In this document: piece by piece, positions 20,941 through 28,074 of the stretch
Layout: each line of letters opens with the position of its first letter
Numbering within the stretch: the stretch's first letter is position 1
Notes under the pieces: generated by a model
What the model saw: only the letters and a program-made list of their open reading frames with translations
The model's database searches: none
What the model was told of the DNA's origin: nothing
Position numbers and translations under genes: made by a program
From: Dendrosporobacter quercicolus
GTDB lineage: Bacteria > Bacillota > Negativicutes > DSM-1736 > Dendrosporobacteraceae
Reading direction: 5' to 3'
DNA length: 64,000 bases
Assembly (NCBI RefSeq): GCF_900104455.1
Contig: NZ_FNHB01000006.1
Span: 180,537-244,536, forward strand

Positions 20941-20969
20941 TTGACATTAGGTTGCCTATTTATTACAAT
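20941..20969 (+). promoter_or_regulatory. SigA-type promoter of rplM-rpsI
   Basis: TTGACA at 20941-20946, a 17-base spacer and TACAAT at 20964-20969 match the housekeeping consensus almost perfectly. Transcription would start near 20977, leaving a leader of about 85 bases before rplM. This separates rplM-rpsI from the upstream ecf-truA unit. An L13-type autoregulatory leader is possible but I could not identify one. Confidence 0.85.
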
Positions 20970-21060
20970 GATTTTATGAGATTTTGTCACGACTTCCATT
21001 AGCCCCGGAATTCAGGATTTAAATCAATGTTGGAATTGCTTGGACAAGGAGGGATATTGA

Positions 21061-21501
21061 ATGAAAACAACTTTCATGGCAAATGCGGCCAATGTTGAAC
21101 GCAAATGGTTCGTAGTAGATGCCGAAGGTAAAACTGTAGGTAGATTAGCCGCCGAAGTGGCAAAAGTTCTTCGCGGCAAACATAAACCGACTTTCACTCC
21201 GCATGTTGATACTGGTGACCATGTGATTGTCATCAATGCAGATAAAGTTGTCTTTACTGGTAAAAAACTAACTCAAAAAACATATTTCCGTCATTCAGGT
21301 TATCCTGGTGGAACAACCTTTACCACCGCTGGCAAAATGTTGTCAACAAGGCCGGAGAGAGTGCTTGAGTTAGCTGTTAAAGGTATGCTGCCGAAGAATA
21401 CGCTCGGCCGCCAAATGTACCGCAAGCTAAAAGTTTACAGCGGCGCTGCGCATCCACATGCTGCGCAGACCCCTGAAGTATTAGAAATTGACGTACGCTA
21501 A
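21061..21501 (+). CDS. rplM: 50S ribosomal protein L13
   Basis: L13 (146 aa) is an early-assembly protein. [20 protein letters not shown], the loop [17 protein letters not shown] and [19 protein letters not shown] are diagnostic. ATG 21061 follows AAGGAGGG. Cotranscribed with rpsI 20 bases downstream. Confidence 0.97.
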   Translation: MKTTFMANAANVERKWFVVDAEGKTVGRLAAEVAKVLRGKHKPTFTPHVDTGDHVIVINADKVVFTGKKLTQKTYFRHSGYPGGTTFTTAGKMLSTRPERVLELAVKGMLPKNTLGRQMYRKLKVYSGAAHPHAAQTPEVLEIDVR

Positions 21502-21521
21502 CCGGAAAGGAGGAACATTAC

Positions 21522-21914
21522 ATGGCATTAGTTAACCACTACGGCACAGGCCGCAGAAAAACTTCGGTTGCCAGAGTTCGTCTGGTTCCGGGTGAAGGAA
21601 ATATCATCGTTAATAATCGTCCGCTCAACGATTATTTCGGTCTTAAAACCCTTGAGCTGATTGTTAAGCAGCCGCTTAACCTGACGGAAACTCTTGGTAA
21701 GTATGATGTGCTGGCAAAAGTTGAGGGAGGCGGTCCTTCCGGACAGGCCGGCGCCATCCGTCATGGTATTGCCCGCGCTCTTTTGAGAGTAGACCTGGAA
21801 TACCGTCCGGCCCTGAAAAAAGCAGGCTTTCTGACTCGTGATCCACGCGAGAAAGAGCGTCGTAAATACGGCCTCAAAAAAGCCCGCAAAGCCTCACAGT
21901 TCTCCAAACGCTAG
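21522..21914 (+). CDS. rpsI: 30S ribosomal protein S9
   Basis: S9 (130 aa) reaches the P-site tRNA with its basic tail. [18 protein letters not shown] at the start and [16 protein letters not shown] at the end are diagnostic. ATG 21522 follows AAAGGAGG. A strong terminator follows. Confidence 0.97.
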   Translation: MALVNHYGTGRRKTSVARVRLVPGEGNIIVNNRPLNDYFGLKTLELIVKQPLNLTETLGKYDVLAKVEGGGPSGQAGAIRHGIARALLRVDLEYRPALKKAGFLTRDPREKERRKYGLKKARKASQFSKR

Positions 21915-21928
21915 TATTGCAAAAATGG

Positions 21929-21966
21929 AACCCTTGCGAAGTTTGTGTTCGCAAGGGTTTTTGTTG
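21929..21966 (+). terminator. Intrinsic terminator of rplM-rpsI
   Basis: A perfect 12-bp stem (AACCCTTGCGAA with TTCGCAAGGGTT) closes a 7-base loop and is followed by a T-rich tract. It ends the rplM-rpsI transcript. Confidence 0.93.
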
Positions 21967-22226
21967 TTATTTTGTTATTAAAGCAATATTTCAAAACTGA
22001 CAGAAGCAGCAGTTGTTACTCGCTAAAAGATCAATTTTCAGCAATTAAGTTCAAATCACTAAAGTCTTGATCGTAAAGAGTGCCCAAGGCTTACGAGCGG
22101 CATCAACATGCCGGCAGGGGAGGCTTGCCGGCGGGCGGCAGCCCGGATTGGCGCAGCGTGGCTGAAATAAACGGCAGCGGGACAATCAGATAATCAAGGG
22201 TATGGTCTTAAATTAGATGAAAGCAT
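21967..22226. other. Non-coding stretch before the toxin-antitoxin locus
   Basis: No convincing gene is seen. A GC-rich inverted repeat (GCCGGCA at 22110-22116 with TGCCGGC at 22126-22132) lies in the middle. The rest has no recognised feature. Confidence 0.5.
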
Positions 22227-22254
22227 TTGAATATTTTCTAAAAGCGGGTATAAT
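22227..22254 (+). promoter_or_regulatory. Promoter of the candidate antitoxin RNA
   Basis: TTGAAT at 22227-22232, a 16-base spacer and a perfect TATAAT at 22249-22254. Transcription would begin near 22261 and run toward the toxin gene, which lies on the other strand. Confidence 0.65.
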
Positions 22255-22255
22255 A

Positions 22256-22291
22256 TAAATAAAGAGACTGACATGCGCAAACATGCCAGTC
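22256..22291 (-). terminator. Terminator of the toxin mRNA
   Basis: Read on the minus strand, GACTGGCATG and CATGTCAGTC pair (one mismatch) around a 6-base loop and are followed by TCTTTATTT, a typical intrinsic terminator. It would end the toxin transcript just inside the start of the antisense RNA, where the same stem forms the antisense 5' hairpin. Confidence 0.7.
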
Positions 22292-22376
22292 CCGGGTTGC
22301 CTAACCGAACGGTTAGCCGAAGGAAAACTATTCCGAAATAGCCGAAACCTTGGTCAGGGGCGGCTATTTCTGCTTT
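22261..22376 (+). ncRNA. Candidate antisense RNA antitoxin (type I)
   Basis: A predicted RNA of about 115 bases between the promoter at 22227-22254 and a terminator stem at 22336-22369 (AAATAGCCG/CGGCTATTT) followed by CTGCTTT. It overlaps the 3' end of the toxin mRNA tail-to-tail, including its last codons. Inside is a short hairpin CTAACCG-AA-CGGTTAG (22301-22316). The stretch 22294-22316 resembles the toxin 5' leader read on the other strand (both have GGGTTG then CGGTTAG), so the two RNAs may also contact each other there. Existence is inferred from promoter, terminator and arrangement. Confidence 0.6.
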
Positions 22377-22438
22377 ATGAGCAGTACGATTAACGTGGCA
22401 AATGCGATAGCAAAAGACAACGCCTCATATGTAGTCAT
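22364..22438 (-). CDS. 24-aa hydrophobic peptide, holin-like type I toxin
   Basis: Reads MTTYEALSFAIAF followed by ATLIVLLIKQK: a short polar N-terminus, one membrane helix and a basic end. This matches the small holin-like toxin family of Firmicutes (M-x-T-Y-E-x-L-x..I-A-F-x-T-L-I-V pattern). The site GGGGGTG lies 7 bases before the ATG and can pair with CACTCCC upstream, hiding it in a hairpin as known type I toxins do. It has its own promoter, terminator and a convergent antisense RNA. Membrane depolarisation on overexpression is expected from the family, not shown here. Confidence 0.75.
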   Translation of the reverse strand: MTTYEALSFAIAFATLIVLLIKQK

Positions 22439-22491
22439 AAGCATCACCCCCTGTCAACGGGAGTGCTAACCGTCCTGAACAACCCAAGGTT

Positions 22492-22520
22492 ATTATACCA
22501 GTAAATGCCAGTGCCAACAA
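22492..22520 (-). promoter_or_regulatory. Promoter of the holin-like toxin
   Basis: On the minus strand: TTGTTG, 17 bases, then TATAAT preceded by TGG (an extended -10). Transcription would start near 22485, giving a leader of about 45 bases that can sequester the ribosome binding site. Confidence 0.65.
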
Positions 22521-22686
22521 TATTGCCGGGATTACTTTTGCTTCGCATTTTCTTGCCGGGGACAGAAGGAATGGTATTTCTAAAGGAAATCTAAAAATTG
22601 CATGCTATAGTCTGAAGGTGCATCCTTACGCAAAAGCTTCATCATGATACTTTTGTGAATTATGATCATGTGAGGGAGGTTTCACA

Positions 22687-23181
22687 ATGAAAAAAAGTTT
22701 GCTTATGTTGGGAGCTTTGCTTGTGTTGAGCACAAGTACAAGTTTTGCCGCTCCGCTCAACAACCTGGCGGAAGAACAAACGGCGGTGGGCCTAAGCGGT
22801 GACGCGTTTTACATCGAGCATAAATTCGGCGACCGCTTTACGCTCGGGTATCAGTCCATTGACCGTGATTACTACGGTGATATGAAGGACATTTACGGAC
22901 AGTATCAGTTTTCCAACACTCTCAGAGGTATCATTGGCAATCGTGATTTTGATTATACCGATTCAGCCCTGTATCTGGGCCTGGGCCTGCAGGCCCCGTT
23001 AGCGCCGCAGCTTGATGGTTTTGCTTCTTTTATCGCCGGCGATGATTTTAATGAATTGCAGCTGGGCGCCGGTTATCGATTAGCCGCTAATGTTGATCTC
23101 AATGTTACATATACTAATTTTATGCCTGATCGCGGCAGGGATAAGGATGAACTGGCAGTCGGCGCAACCTTTAAGTTTTAG
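22687..23181 (+). CDS. Small outer-membrane beta-barrel protein
   Basis: A 164-aa exported protein. Residues 1-21 are a signal peptide (MKKSLLMLGALLVLSTST then SFA-A). The mature part alternates polar and hydrophobic residues in short strands with many Tyr/Phe/Gly and ends in KF, the C-terminal phenylalanine used for outer-membrane insertion. Its ~143 residues fit an 8-stranded barrel. The exact family is not recognised. It has a strong GAGGGAGG site and its own terminator, so it is probably a single-gene unit. A TGC-TATAGT extended -10 near 22605 could be its promoter. Confidence 0.7.
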   Translation: MKKSLLMLGALLVLSTSTSFAAPLNNLAEEQTAVGLSGDAFYIEHKFGDRFTLGYQSIDRDYYGDMKDIYGQYQFSNTLRGIIGNRDFDYTDSALYLGLGLQAPLAPQLDGFASFIAGDDFNELQLGAGYRLAANVDLNVTYTNFMPDRGRDKDELAVGATFKF

Positions 23182-23236
23182 CCTGCCGGTCCGGCTGCGG
23201 ACTGGGGTTGGCTAAAGGGTGACCACAAGGCTGTAA

Positions 23237-23276
23237 ATTTCCGGTTGGCGGTGTAAACTGCCGGCCGGAATTTTTT
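23237..23276 (+). terminator. Terminator after the small beta-barrel gene
   Basis: AAATTTCCGGTTGGCGG pairs with the complementary CTGCCGGCCGGAATTT (some G-U pairs) and is followed by a run of six T. Typical intrinsic terminator, 56 bases after the stop codon. Confidence 0.85.
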
Positions 23277-23359
23277 ATATCCCGGCGCTTTTCACTCCCC
23301 AACCTGCATTAAGACGCCTCCTCTGCAACCGGGGTTAAGAGCTGCCAAGGGGCAATTTC

Positions 23360-23390
23360 ATTTCAGGGGGCTTTAACCCCCCCTTGAAAT
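23360..23390. other. Hairpin upstream of the amidotransferase gene
   Basis: ATTTCAGGGGG and CCCCCCCTTGAAAT can form a long stem around CTTTAA, followed by TTGGTCTTATTT. It may be a second terminator or part of the leader of the next gene, whose binding site begins about 40 bases later. Confidence 0.5.
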
Positions 23391-23440
23391 TTGGTCTTAT
23401 TTATGATAATTTAAGCATTAAAAACCAGGAGGCCGCAGAT

Positions 23441-24151
23441 GTGAAAAAGCTGTTAATTATTAAAACCGGCAGTACCTTGCCGGCGATTAAACAACGGTAT
23501 GGCGATTTTGAGGAGCAAATCATAAACCTGCTGCCGTTGGCGGCCGCGACGGTTGTCCAGGCTGACGCAGGCCTGGCTTTGCCGGATGATCTAACAGCTA
23601 TTGCCGGGATCATCATTACCGGCTCCCATGCCATGGTTACCGACTATCCGGACTGGAGTGTGGCTCTTACCGGCTGGCTGCGGCGGTTGAGAGGGTCGGC
23701 AATGCCAGTGCTGGGCATTTGTTATGGACATCAGCTGCTGGCGGAGGCCTTTGGCGGTAAAGTTGATTATCACCCCGGCGGCGAGGAAATAGGCACTGTG
23801 CAAATTTCGTTGACGCCCGCCGGGCGGCAGGACGCATTGCTGGGCATACTGCCAACCGTGTTTCGGGGGTATGTCAGTCATTCACAGACAGTGGTAAAGT
23901 TACCGCCCGGGGCGGAATTGCTGGCGAAAAACAATTTTGAACCCCATCATGCCTATGTGATTGACAACCATATCTGGGGCGTGCAATTTCATCCTGAATT
24001 TAATGCGGGAATTGTCCGGATGTATCTTGAAGATGACCGCGACACCTTGCAGCAGGCCGGAAAAAATGTTGATGAACTGATGTCCGCCGTGCAAGAGCAT
24101 GCTGACGGTAAACATCTGTTACGGCAATTTTGGCGGCTGGCGGCTGGTTGA
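23441..24151 (+). CDS. Class I glutamine amidotransferase (GMP synthase-like domain)
   Basis: A 236-aa stand-alone amidotransferase domain. The nucleophile is C94 in GICYGHQLL, with H185 and E187 in GVQFHPEF completing the triad; YVSHSQ near residue 145 is typical of the GuaA-like amidotransferase group. No synthetase domain is attached, so the acceptor of ammonia (or gamma-glutamyl hydrolysis role) is unknown. The frame is open to 23384, but GTG 23441 with CCAGGAGG upstream is the best start. It stands alone between two hairpins. Confidence 0.85.
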   Translation: MKKLLIIKTGSTLPAIKQRYGDFEEQIINLLPLAAATVVQADAGLALPDDLTAIAGIIITGSHAMVTDYPDWSVALTGWLRRLRGSAMPVLGICYGHQLLAEAFGGKVDYHPGGEEIGTVQISLTPAGRQDALLGILPTVFRGYVSHSQTVVKLPPGAELLAKNNFEPHHAYVIDNHIWGVQFHPEFNAGIVRMYLEDDRDTLQQAGKNVDELMSAVQEHADGKHLLRQFWRLAAG

Positions 24152-24188
24152 GCCAGTGGGGATGTGCAGGTGTTTCATAGACATAAGG

Positions 24189-24233
24189 CGAACAGAAAAG
24201 TCAGCCCGTATAACCGGCTGACTTTTCTGTTCG
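24189..24233. terminator. Bidirectional terminator
   Basis: An 18-bp perfect stem (CGAACAGAAAAGTCAGCC and its complement) with a 9-base loop lies between the convergent amidotransferase gene (+) and DUF362 gene (-). The A-rich and T-rich arms serve both directions. Confidence 0.9.
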
Positions 24234-24245
24234 TTGCCTATGGCG

Positions 24246-25370
24246 TTAAATTTCAATCAGTTCATATTGCCTGCTGCCCAGACCAAGCTTTTCCGCATGT
24301 TCAACACAGGACAGCCAATTGGTTTCCGGATGGGTAATATGAAAATGATCCTGCTCACCGGCGGTATGATGGCGTTTTTCAAGCTGTTCCGCCAAATAGC
24401 TGTCCGGCAGGGCGACAGCCTTGTTCGCCATATCGGCGCAGGCCATATCCAGCGCTACCGGATCAAAGGAAGCAAACATGCCGATATCAGGGATGATTGG
24501 CACATCATTTTCGGCATGGCAGTCGCAGAACGGAGCAACATCAATGACCAGGCTGATATGAAAATGCGGTCTGCCATGTAATACAGCCCAGGAATACTCA
24601 GCTATTTTTTTATTGAGCACATCGTTGGACTCGTCCCAGGCCGCGGCAATTGCATTGAAATGGCAGGCGCTGATACAGCGCCCGCAGCCGACGCATTTTT
24701 CATGGTCAATCGTTGCTTTTTTTTCGGTAATGACCGGAGCGCCGTGCGCGCAGATTTTTACACAGGCGCCGCAGCCAACGCAGGCTTTGGTGCGCACCCG
24801 GGGTTTTCCGTCACTGTGCATTTCCATTTTGCCCGCGCGGGAGCCGCAGCCCATGCCAATATTTTTCAGGGCTCCGCCAAAGCCGGTAAGCTCATGGCCT
24901 TTAAAATGACTGAGACTAATAAAGATATCGGCGTCCATAATTGCCCGGCCAATTTTAGCCTCTTTTACATGTTGACCGCAGGGGACGGAAACCACCTGTT
25001 CGTCAGTTCCTTTCAGGCCGTCGCCGATAATGATCTGACAGCCGGTGGTAAAAGGATTGTAGCCGTTTTCGTAAGCGGCGTCCAAATGTTCAAGCGCATC
25101 TTTACGACGGCCGACATAGAGCGTATTGCAATCGGTAAGAAAAACTTTGCCGCCAAGATTTTTAACGGTGTCGGCGATCACTTTGGCATAATTGGGCCGC
25201 AGGTAGGCCAAATTGCCCGGTTCGCCAAAATGGATTTTGATGGCCGCGTACTGGGCTTTAAAATTAATTTGTTCAATACCGGCTTTTCGTACAAGCCGTT
25301 CCAGTTTTTGCAATAGATTCATCTTAGGGGTTGCCCGCATGCTGGTAAAATAGACTTTTGCTTTAGTCAT
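24246..25370 (-). CDS. DUF362 protein with two 4Fe-4S clusters
   Basis: A 374-aa cytosolic iron-sulphur protein. Residues 1-190 and 250-340 form the DUF362 domain (FNPVA-like motif FDPVALDMACADM); a bacterial-ferredoxin insert carries two clusters with cysteines 197, 200, 203, 207 and 226, 229, 232, 236 (CVGCGACVKIC and CVGCGRCISAC). Such proteins are common in anaerobes; the reaction is unknown. The start is ATG 25370 because the upstream GTG at 25388 lies in the AGGCAGG binding region. Confidence 0.88.
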   Translation of the reverse strand: MTKAKVYFTSMRATPKMNLLQKLERLVRKAGIEQINFKAQYAAIKIHFGEPGNLAYLRPNYAKVIADTVKNLGGKVFLTDCNTLYVGRRKDALEHLDAAYENGYNPFTTGCQIIIGDGLKGTDEQVVSVPCGQHVKEAKIGRAIMDADIFISLSHFKGHELTGFGGALKNIGMGCGSRAGKMEMHSDGKPRVRTKACVGCGACVKICAHGAPVITEKKATIDHEKCVGCGRCISACHFNAIAAAWDESNDVLNKKIAEYSWAVLHGRPHFHISLVIDVAPFCDCHAENDVPIIPDIGMFASFDPVALDMACADMANKAVALPDSYLAEQLEKRHHTAGEQDHFHITHPETNWLSCVEHAEKLGLGSRQYELIEI

Positions 25371-25463
25371 AGGATTCCTGCCTTTCACATAAAATAGCCT
25401 GCTTCTTCTATTTTACACCGAAAGGTAAAGCCGAAGTCAAGTTTTATTGCGGGCTGCGGTTTA

Positions 25464-25748
25464 TTATCCGTGGCGTGTGTGATTTTTCAACATAACTTCC
25501 AGTGTTTCTATTTCCCGGAATACTTCATCCAGCCAGGCCTGATCGTGCTGGGCGGAGCTTTTTTTATAAAACTGCAGATACCCTTTAATGACAGTCAGCG
25601 GATCGCTAATTGAGCTTAGCATTTCACGCGCATCATCATTTTCGCAGTCTAACGGCTCCGGCTTTATAGCCGGCTCCATGGTAAATGGATATACCTGGTT
25701 GTTTTTGGGCATAGTTGCGATCCTCCGGGCAAGGATTATGATACGCAT
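25464..25748 (-). CDS. Small HisKA-like dimerisation protein lacking the phospho-accepting His
   Basis: A 94-aa protein, or 82 aa if translation begins at the in-frame ATG 25712, which also has GGAGG. The segment MLSSISDPLTVIKGYLQFYK resembles the H-box of sporulation-type histidine kinases (S-I-x-H-E-x-x-N-P-L-T-x-I-K-G-x-L-Q), but the HE.. residues are missing. A second helix (WLDEVFREIETLEVMLKNH) could complete a helical hairpin. No ATPase domain is present. It is divergent from an XRE regulator with shared operator-like repeats between them. A role as kinase decoy or dimerisation inhibitor is a guess. Confidence 0.6.
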   Translation of the reverse strand: MRIIILARRIATMPKNNQVYPFTMEPAIKPEPLDCENDDAREMLSSISDPLTVIKGYLQFYKKSSAQHDQAWLDEVFREIETLEVMLKNHTRHG

Positions 25749-25787
25749 TGAGATCCTCCTTACAATTTGCATTCAGTTATTTAAAGT

Positions 25788-25802
25788 GTGTCTGTATGAC
25801 AC
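25788..25802. promoter_or_regulatory. Operator-like palindrome 1
   Basis: GTGTC-TGTAT-GACAC, a perfect 5-5-5 inverted repeat in the divergent gap upstream of the XRE regulator. Its core TGTC-N5-GACA recurs 51 bp downstream, so both are candidate binding sites for that regulator. Confidence 0.5.
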
Positions 25803-25838
25803 TATTCGGCGGTTATATTGTAAATTCCTGCCACGTGA

Positions 25839-25853
25839 GTGTCTTATGGACAT
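25839..25853. promoter_or_regulatory. Operator-like palindrome 2
   Basis: GTGTC-TTATG-GACAT carries the same TGTC-N5-GACA core as the copy at 25788-25802, about five helical turns away. It lies 54 bases before the XRE gene start, where autoregulation would be expected. Confidence 0.5.
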
Positions 25854-25906
25854 AATAATTGCACTGTTTTTCCAGGCGCGCTATCGTAATAGTAAGGAGT
25901 GTGCGC

Positions 25907-26308
25907 ATGGAAACATTAGGAGATAAATTAAAACAATTACGCCGGCAATTAACGCAGGAAGAATTAGCCCTGATCCTGCAGGTTGACCGTTCGACACTGG
26001 CTTCATGGGAAGTAAACCGTCGTGAGCCGGATATTGCAACGCTGCTGCGGCTTGCTGATCATTTTAAAGTAAGCATTGACTGGCTTGTGGGCTATCAACC
26101 AGCGCAATCAGGAGCAAAAACCGACAGTACGTTTCAGGAGCATCCGGACAATTATCAGATTAAAGCAGAGCAGACCTGGCAGAAGATCATTGCAACCGCC
26201 GATCGGTACGGCGTGGCTCCCGATACAGTCTACCAGCTGCTGGAGTTAAATATAAAACTTGCGCAATCGCTCAAGCCTGCCAATGGTCAGGAGCAGAAGC
26301 CCGAATAG
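25907..26308 (+). CDS. XRE-family transcriptional regulator
   Basis: A 133-aa protein with a Cro/CI-type helix-turn-helix at residues 5-60 (LGDKLKQLRRQLTQEELALI, VDRSTLASWEVNRREP, LLRLADHFKVSIDWLVG). The rest is a helical tail, perhaps for dimerisation. ATG 25907 has AAGGAG upstream; the longer frame from 25859 has none. It is divergent from the small HisKA-like gene and two palindromes lie between them. Targets beyond this pair cannot be read from the sequence. Confidence 0.88.
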   Translation: METLGDKLKQLRRQLTQEELALILQVDRSTLASWEVNRREPDIATLLRLADHFKVSIDWLVGYQPAQSGAKTDSTFQEHPDNYQIKAEQTWQKIIATADRYGVAPDTVYQLLELNIKLAQSLKPANGQEQKPE

Positions 26309-26324
26309 AAGGATCAACAACTAA

Positions 26325-26362
26325 AGCAACCAGCCGGTTTCAAGCGGCTGGTTGCTGCCGTT
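26325..26362 (+). terminator. Terminator after the XRE gene
   Basis: A perfect 12-bp stem (AGCAACCAGCCG with CGGCTGGTTGCT) and 8-base loop, followed by GCCGTTT. The T-run is short. Confidence 0.75.
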
Positions 26363-26444
26363 TCATAAAGTATTTTGGAACTGCCGGCAGGAAAACTGCC
26401 GGGCTGGTGTAATTAAATACAGTAAAAATAATGGAGGTTATACA

Positions 26445-27089
26445 GTGAAAAAAATAATTGCAGGAACGCTGGCAGTACTGCTGTTAAGCAGCGGGGCAGC
26501 GTTTGCCGGCCTCGATGATGATAAAGAATCAATCGCGGCCAGTTATGGCGATTACCGGCTGGTGATTGATACCGATAACCAGCTGTGGGCCGCAGCCGAA
26601 TGGGAGACACGGGGAAAAGAGCGGGCTAAAGCCGCCTCTTATATGTACTCCTTTGCGCGGGAAGGCTTAAGAACGCAAATGGAAGTCCGTTTCGCCAATA
26701 ACGGTTTGGTGCAGGCGCAGCGGTTTACGCCTGACGCCGCCGTCAAAATAAAGGATTTTAAGCTTTACTATCCTGAAGTTTACCGTCTCATCACCTCGGC
26801 GAAAGCTGAAGCTTTTGTCAGCAATGAGCAGGTCACCAGCCAGTTCCAGGAGCGGCAGTCGCCGCTGACGATGGGCGTTGTTGTTAAAGAAATGCCGGTA
26901 GGAACTAAAGGGTCCTACTATACGCTGCTGGCCTTTAATATTCAGGATGAAGGCCGGTTGGTCAAAGACAGCCGTTTTATCGATGAAAATACCGAAATAC
27001 GGGAATTTACCATTGAAAGAACGTACCGGACAACGGTTAACGATGCTTTTGATTCAGGTGAATGGGAGCCGCTAAAAAACTTTTTTTAA
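26445..27089 (+). CDS. Exported protein of unknown function
   Basis: A 214-aa protein with a clear signal peptide (MKKIIAGTLAVLLLSSGAAFA, cleavage after residue 21). The mature part is a mixed alpha/beta soluble domain with no motif I recognise and no cysteines or membrane segment, so it is probably periplasmic. GTG 26445 with AATGGAGG upstream is chosen; the longer frame from 26352 runs through the terminator. It stands alone, convergent with the GT51 gene. Confidence 0.65.
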   Translation: MKKIIAGTLAVLLLSSGAAFAGLDDDKESIAASYGDYRLVIDTDNQLWAAAEWETRGKERAKAASYMYSFAREGLRTQMEVRFANNGLVQAQRFTPDAAVKIKDFKLYYPEVYRLITSAKAEAFVSNEQVTSQFQERQSPLTMGVVVKEMPVGTKGSYYTLLAFNIQDEGRLVKDSRFIDENTEIREFTIERTYRTTVNDAFDSGEWEPLKNFF

Positions 27090-27095
27090 CAGTAA

Positions 27096-27118
27096 CAGGG
27101 AGGCCGGCAGGCCTCCTG
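27096..27118. terminator. Hairpin between convergent genes
   Basis: GGAGGCC and GGCCTCC form a stem around a 4-base loop in the short gap between the exported protein (+) and the GT51 gene (-). No clear T-run, so terminator function is uncertain. Confidence 0.45.
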
Positions 27119-27150
27119 TATAACGTCCGCCGGCAGCGCGAGTCGAAGGT

Positions 27151-27924
27151 TTACGGTTGATGCTGGGCTAAAATGATGGGTTCGGCATTGGCTGCTTCAG
27201 CCTGCGCCGGCCTGATATAGCTTTTTTTGACCATCGCAGTGAGTACAACTGCCTGGCGTTGTTTGGCGGCAGTGAAATTTACATAAGGCGAGTTTAAGGA
27301 CGGGGCGTTCGGCAGGCCGGCCAGCAGCGCCGCTTCAGCCAGGGATAATTCAGCCGGCGTTTTAGCAAAATAGCCGGCGGCAGCTTCACCAATGCCATAC
27401 ATTCCTGAGCCAAAATAGATGGAATTTAAGTACATTTCCAGTATTTCTTCCTTAGAATAGCGCAATTCCATATCAACAGCCAAAATGAATTCTTCTATTT
27501 TGCGGCTGAGTGACCGCTCGGAGCTTAGAAATAAATTCTTTATCAGTTGCTGGGTGATTGTGCTGCCGCCTTCCTGAATGCGGCCTGTTTGGAGATTGAC
27601 CAGCGTTGCTCGCAGGATTCCTTCAATATCAAAGCCGGCATGCTGATAAAAGCGGTTGTCCTCAACGGCAATGACGGCCTGCTGGACGGTAAGGGGAATA
27701 TCTTTTAACGGTATGTAGTTTTTGGTGGTCAGCTTGGCCTGCACGGCTTTTTTCAGGGCGATGATCCGGTAAGACCTGTCCAGCAGGGTGCTGGCTGCAC
27801 CGGCGAATTCCTGTGATTTCGCCGCTGCAGGAAGATAGCTGCTAATCAGGTTTCCGCCGCCGGCCCATAAAAAACTGGCGGCAAACAAAATAAGCAATGA
27901 CAGCAGAAAATGACGTATATTCAT
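27151..27924 (-). CDS. Monofunctional peptidoglycan glycosyltransferase (GT51)
   Basis: A 257-aa membrane-anchored transglycosylase that polymerises lipid II into glycan strands. TM anchor at residues 5-22; the GT51 domain follows with the catalytic Glu E88 in AVEDNRFYQH, then GGSTITQQLIKN and RKIEEFILAVDMELRYSKEEILEMY. There is no transpeptidase domain, so it resembles MtgA-type or the N-terminal half of PBP1. The ATG 27924 follows GAGGAGG. Confidence 0.9.
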   Translation of the reverse strand: MNIRHFLLSLLILFAASFLWAGGGNLISSYLPAAAKSQEFAGAASTLLDRSYRIIALKKAVQAKLTTKNYIPLKDIPLTVQQAVIAVEDNRFYQHAGFDIEGILRATLVNLQTGRIQEGGSTITQQLIKNLFLSSERSLSRKIEEFILAVDMELRYSKEEILEMYLNSIYFGSGMYGIGEAAAGYFAKTPAELSLAEAALLAGLPNAPSLNSPYVNFTAAKQRQAVVLTAMVKKSYIRPAQAEAANAEPIILAQHQP

Positions 27925-28000
27925 TTAGACCTCCTCGCAAAAACGCTTAACCTTATTCTACTCCAGGCGGCGGGGTTTGACCAGTACGGTGAATGACGAC

Positions 28001-28027
28001 ATAGCCAAACAAACTCCGGCATAGAGT
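28001..28027 (+). promoter_or_regulatory. Possible SigE-like sporulation promoter of cwlD
   Basis: ACATAGC near 28000-28006 and CATAGAGT at 28020-28027 sit 14 bases apart upstream of the CwlD gene, a loose match to the mother-cell SigE pattern (ATA in the -35, CATA at the -10). Two or more positions deviate. CwlD is sporulation-controlled in Bacillus, which fits, but a SigA reading cannot be excluded. Confidence 0.3.
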
Positions 28028-28074
28028 ATACTAGTACTTTATCAGGTACTGGATTTGGTGCTGGAGGGGATTGT

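Noticed and set aside
24660..25316. 218-aa plus-strand frame opposite the DUF362 gene
   Set aside because: It is the antisense of conserved ferredoxin coding sequence, shows no motif, and has no start signals.
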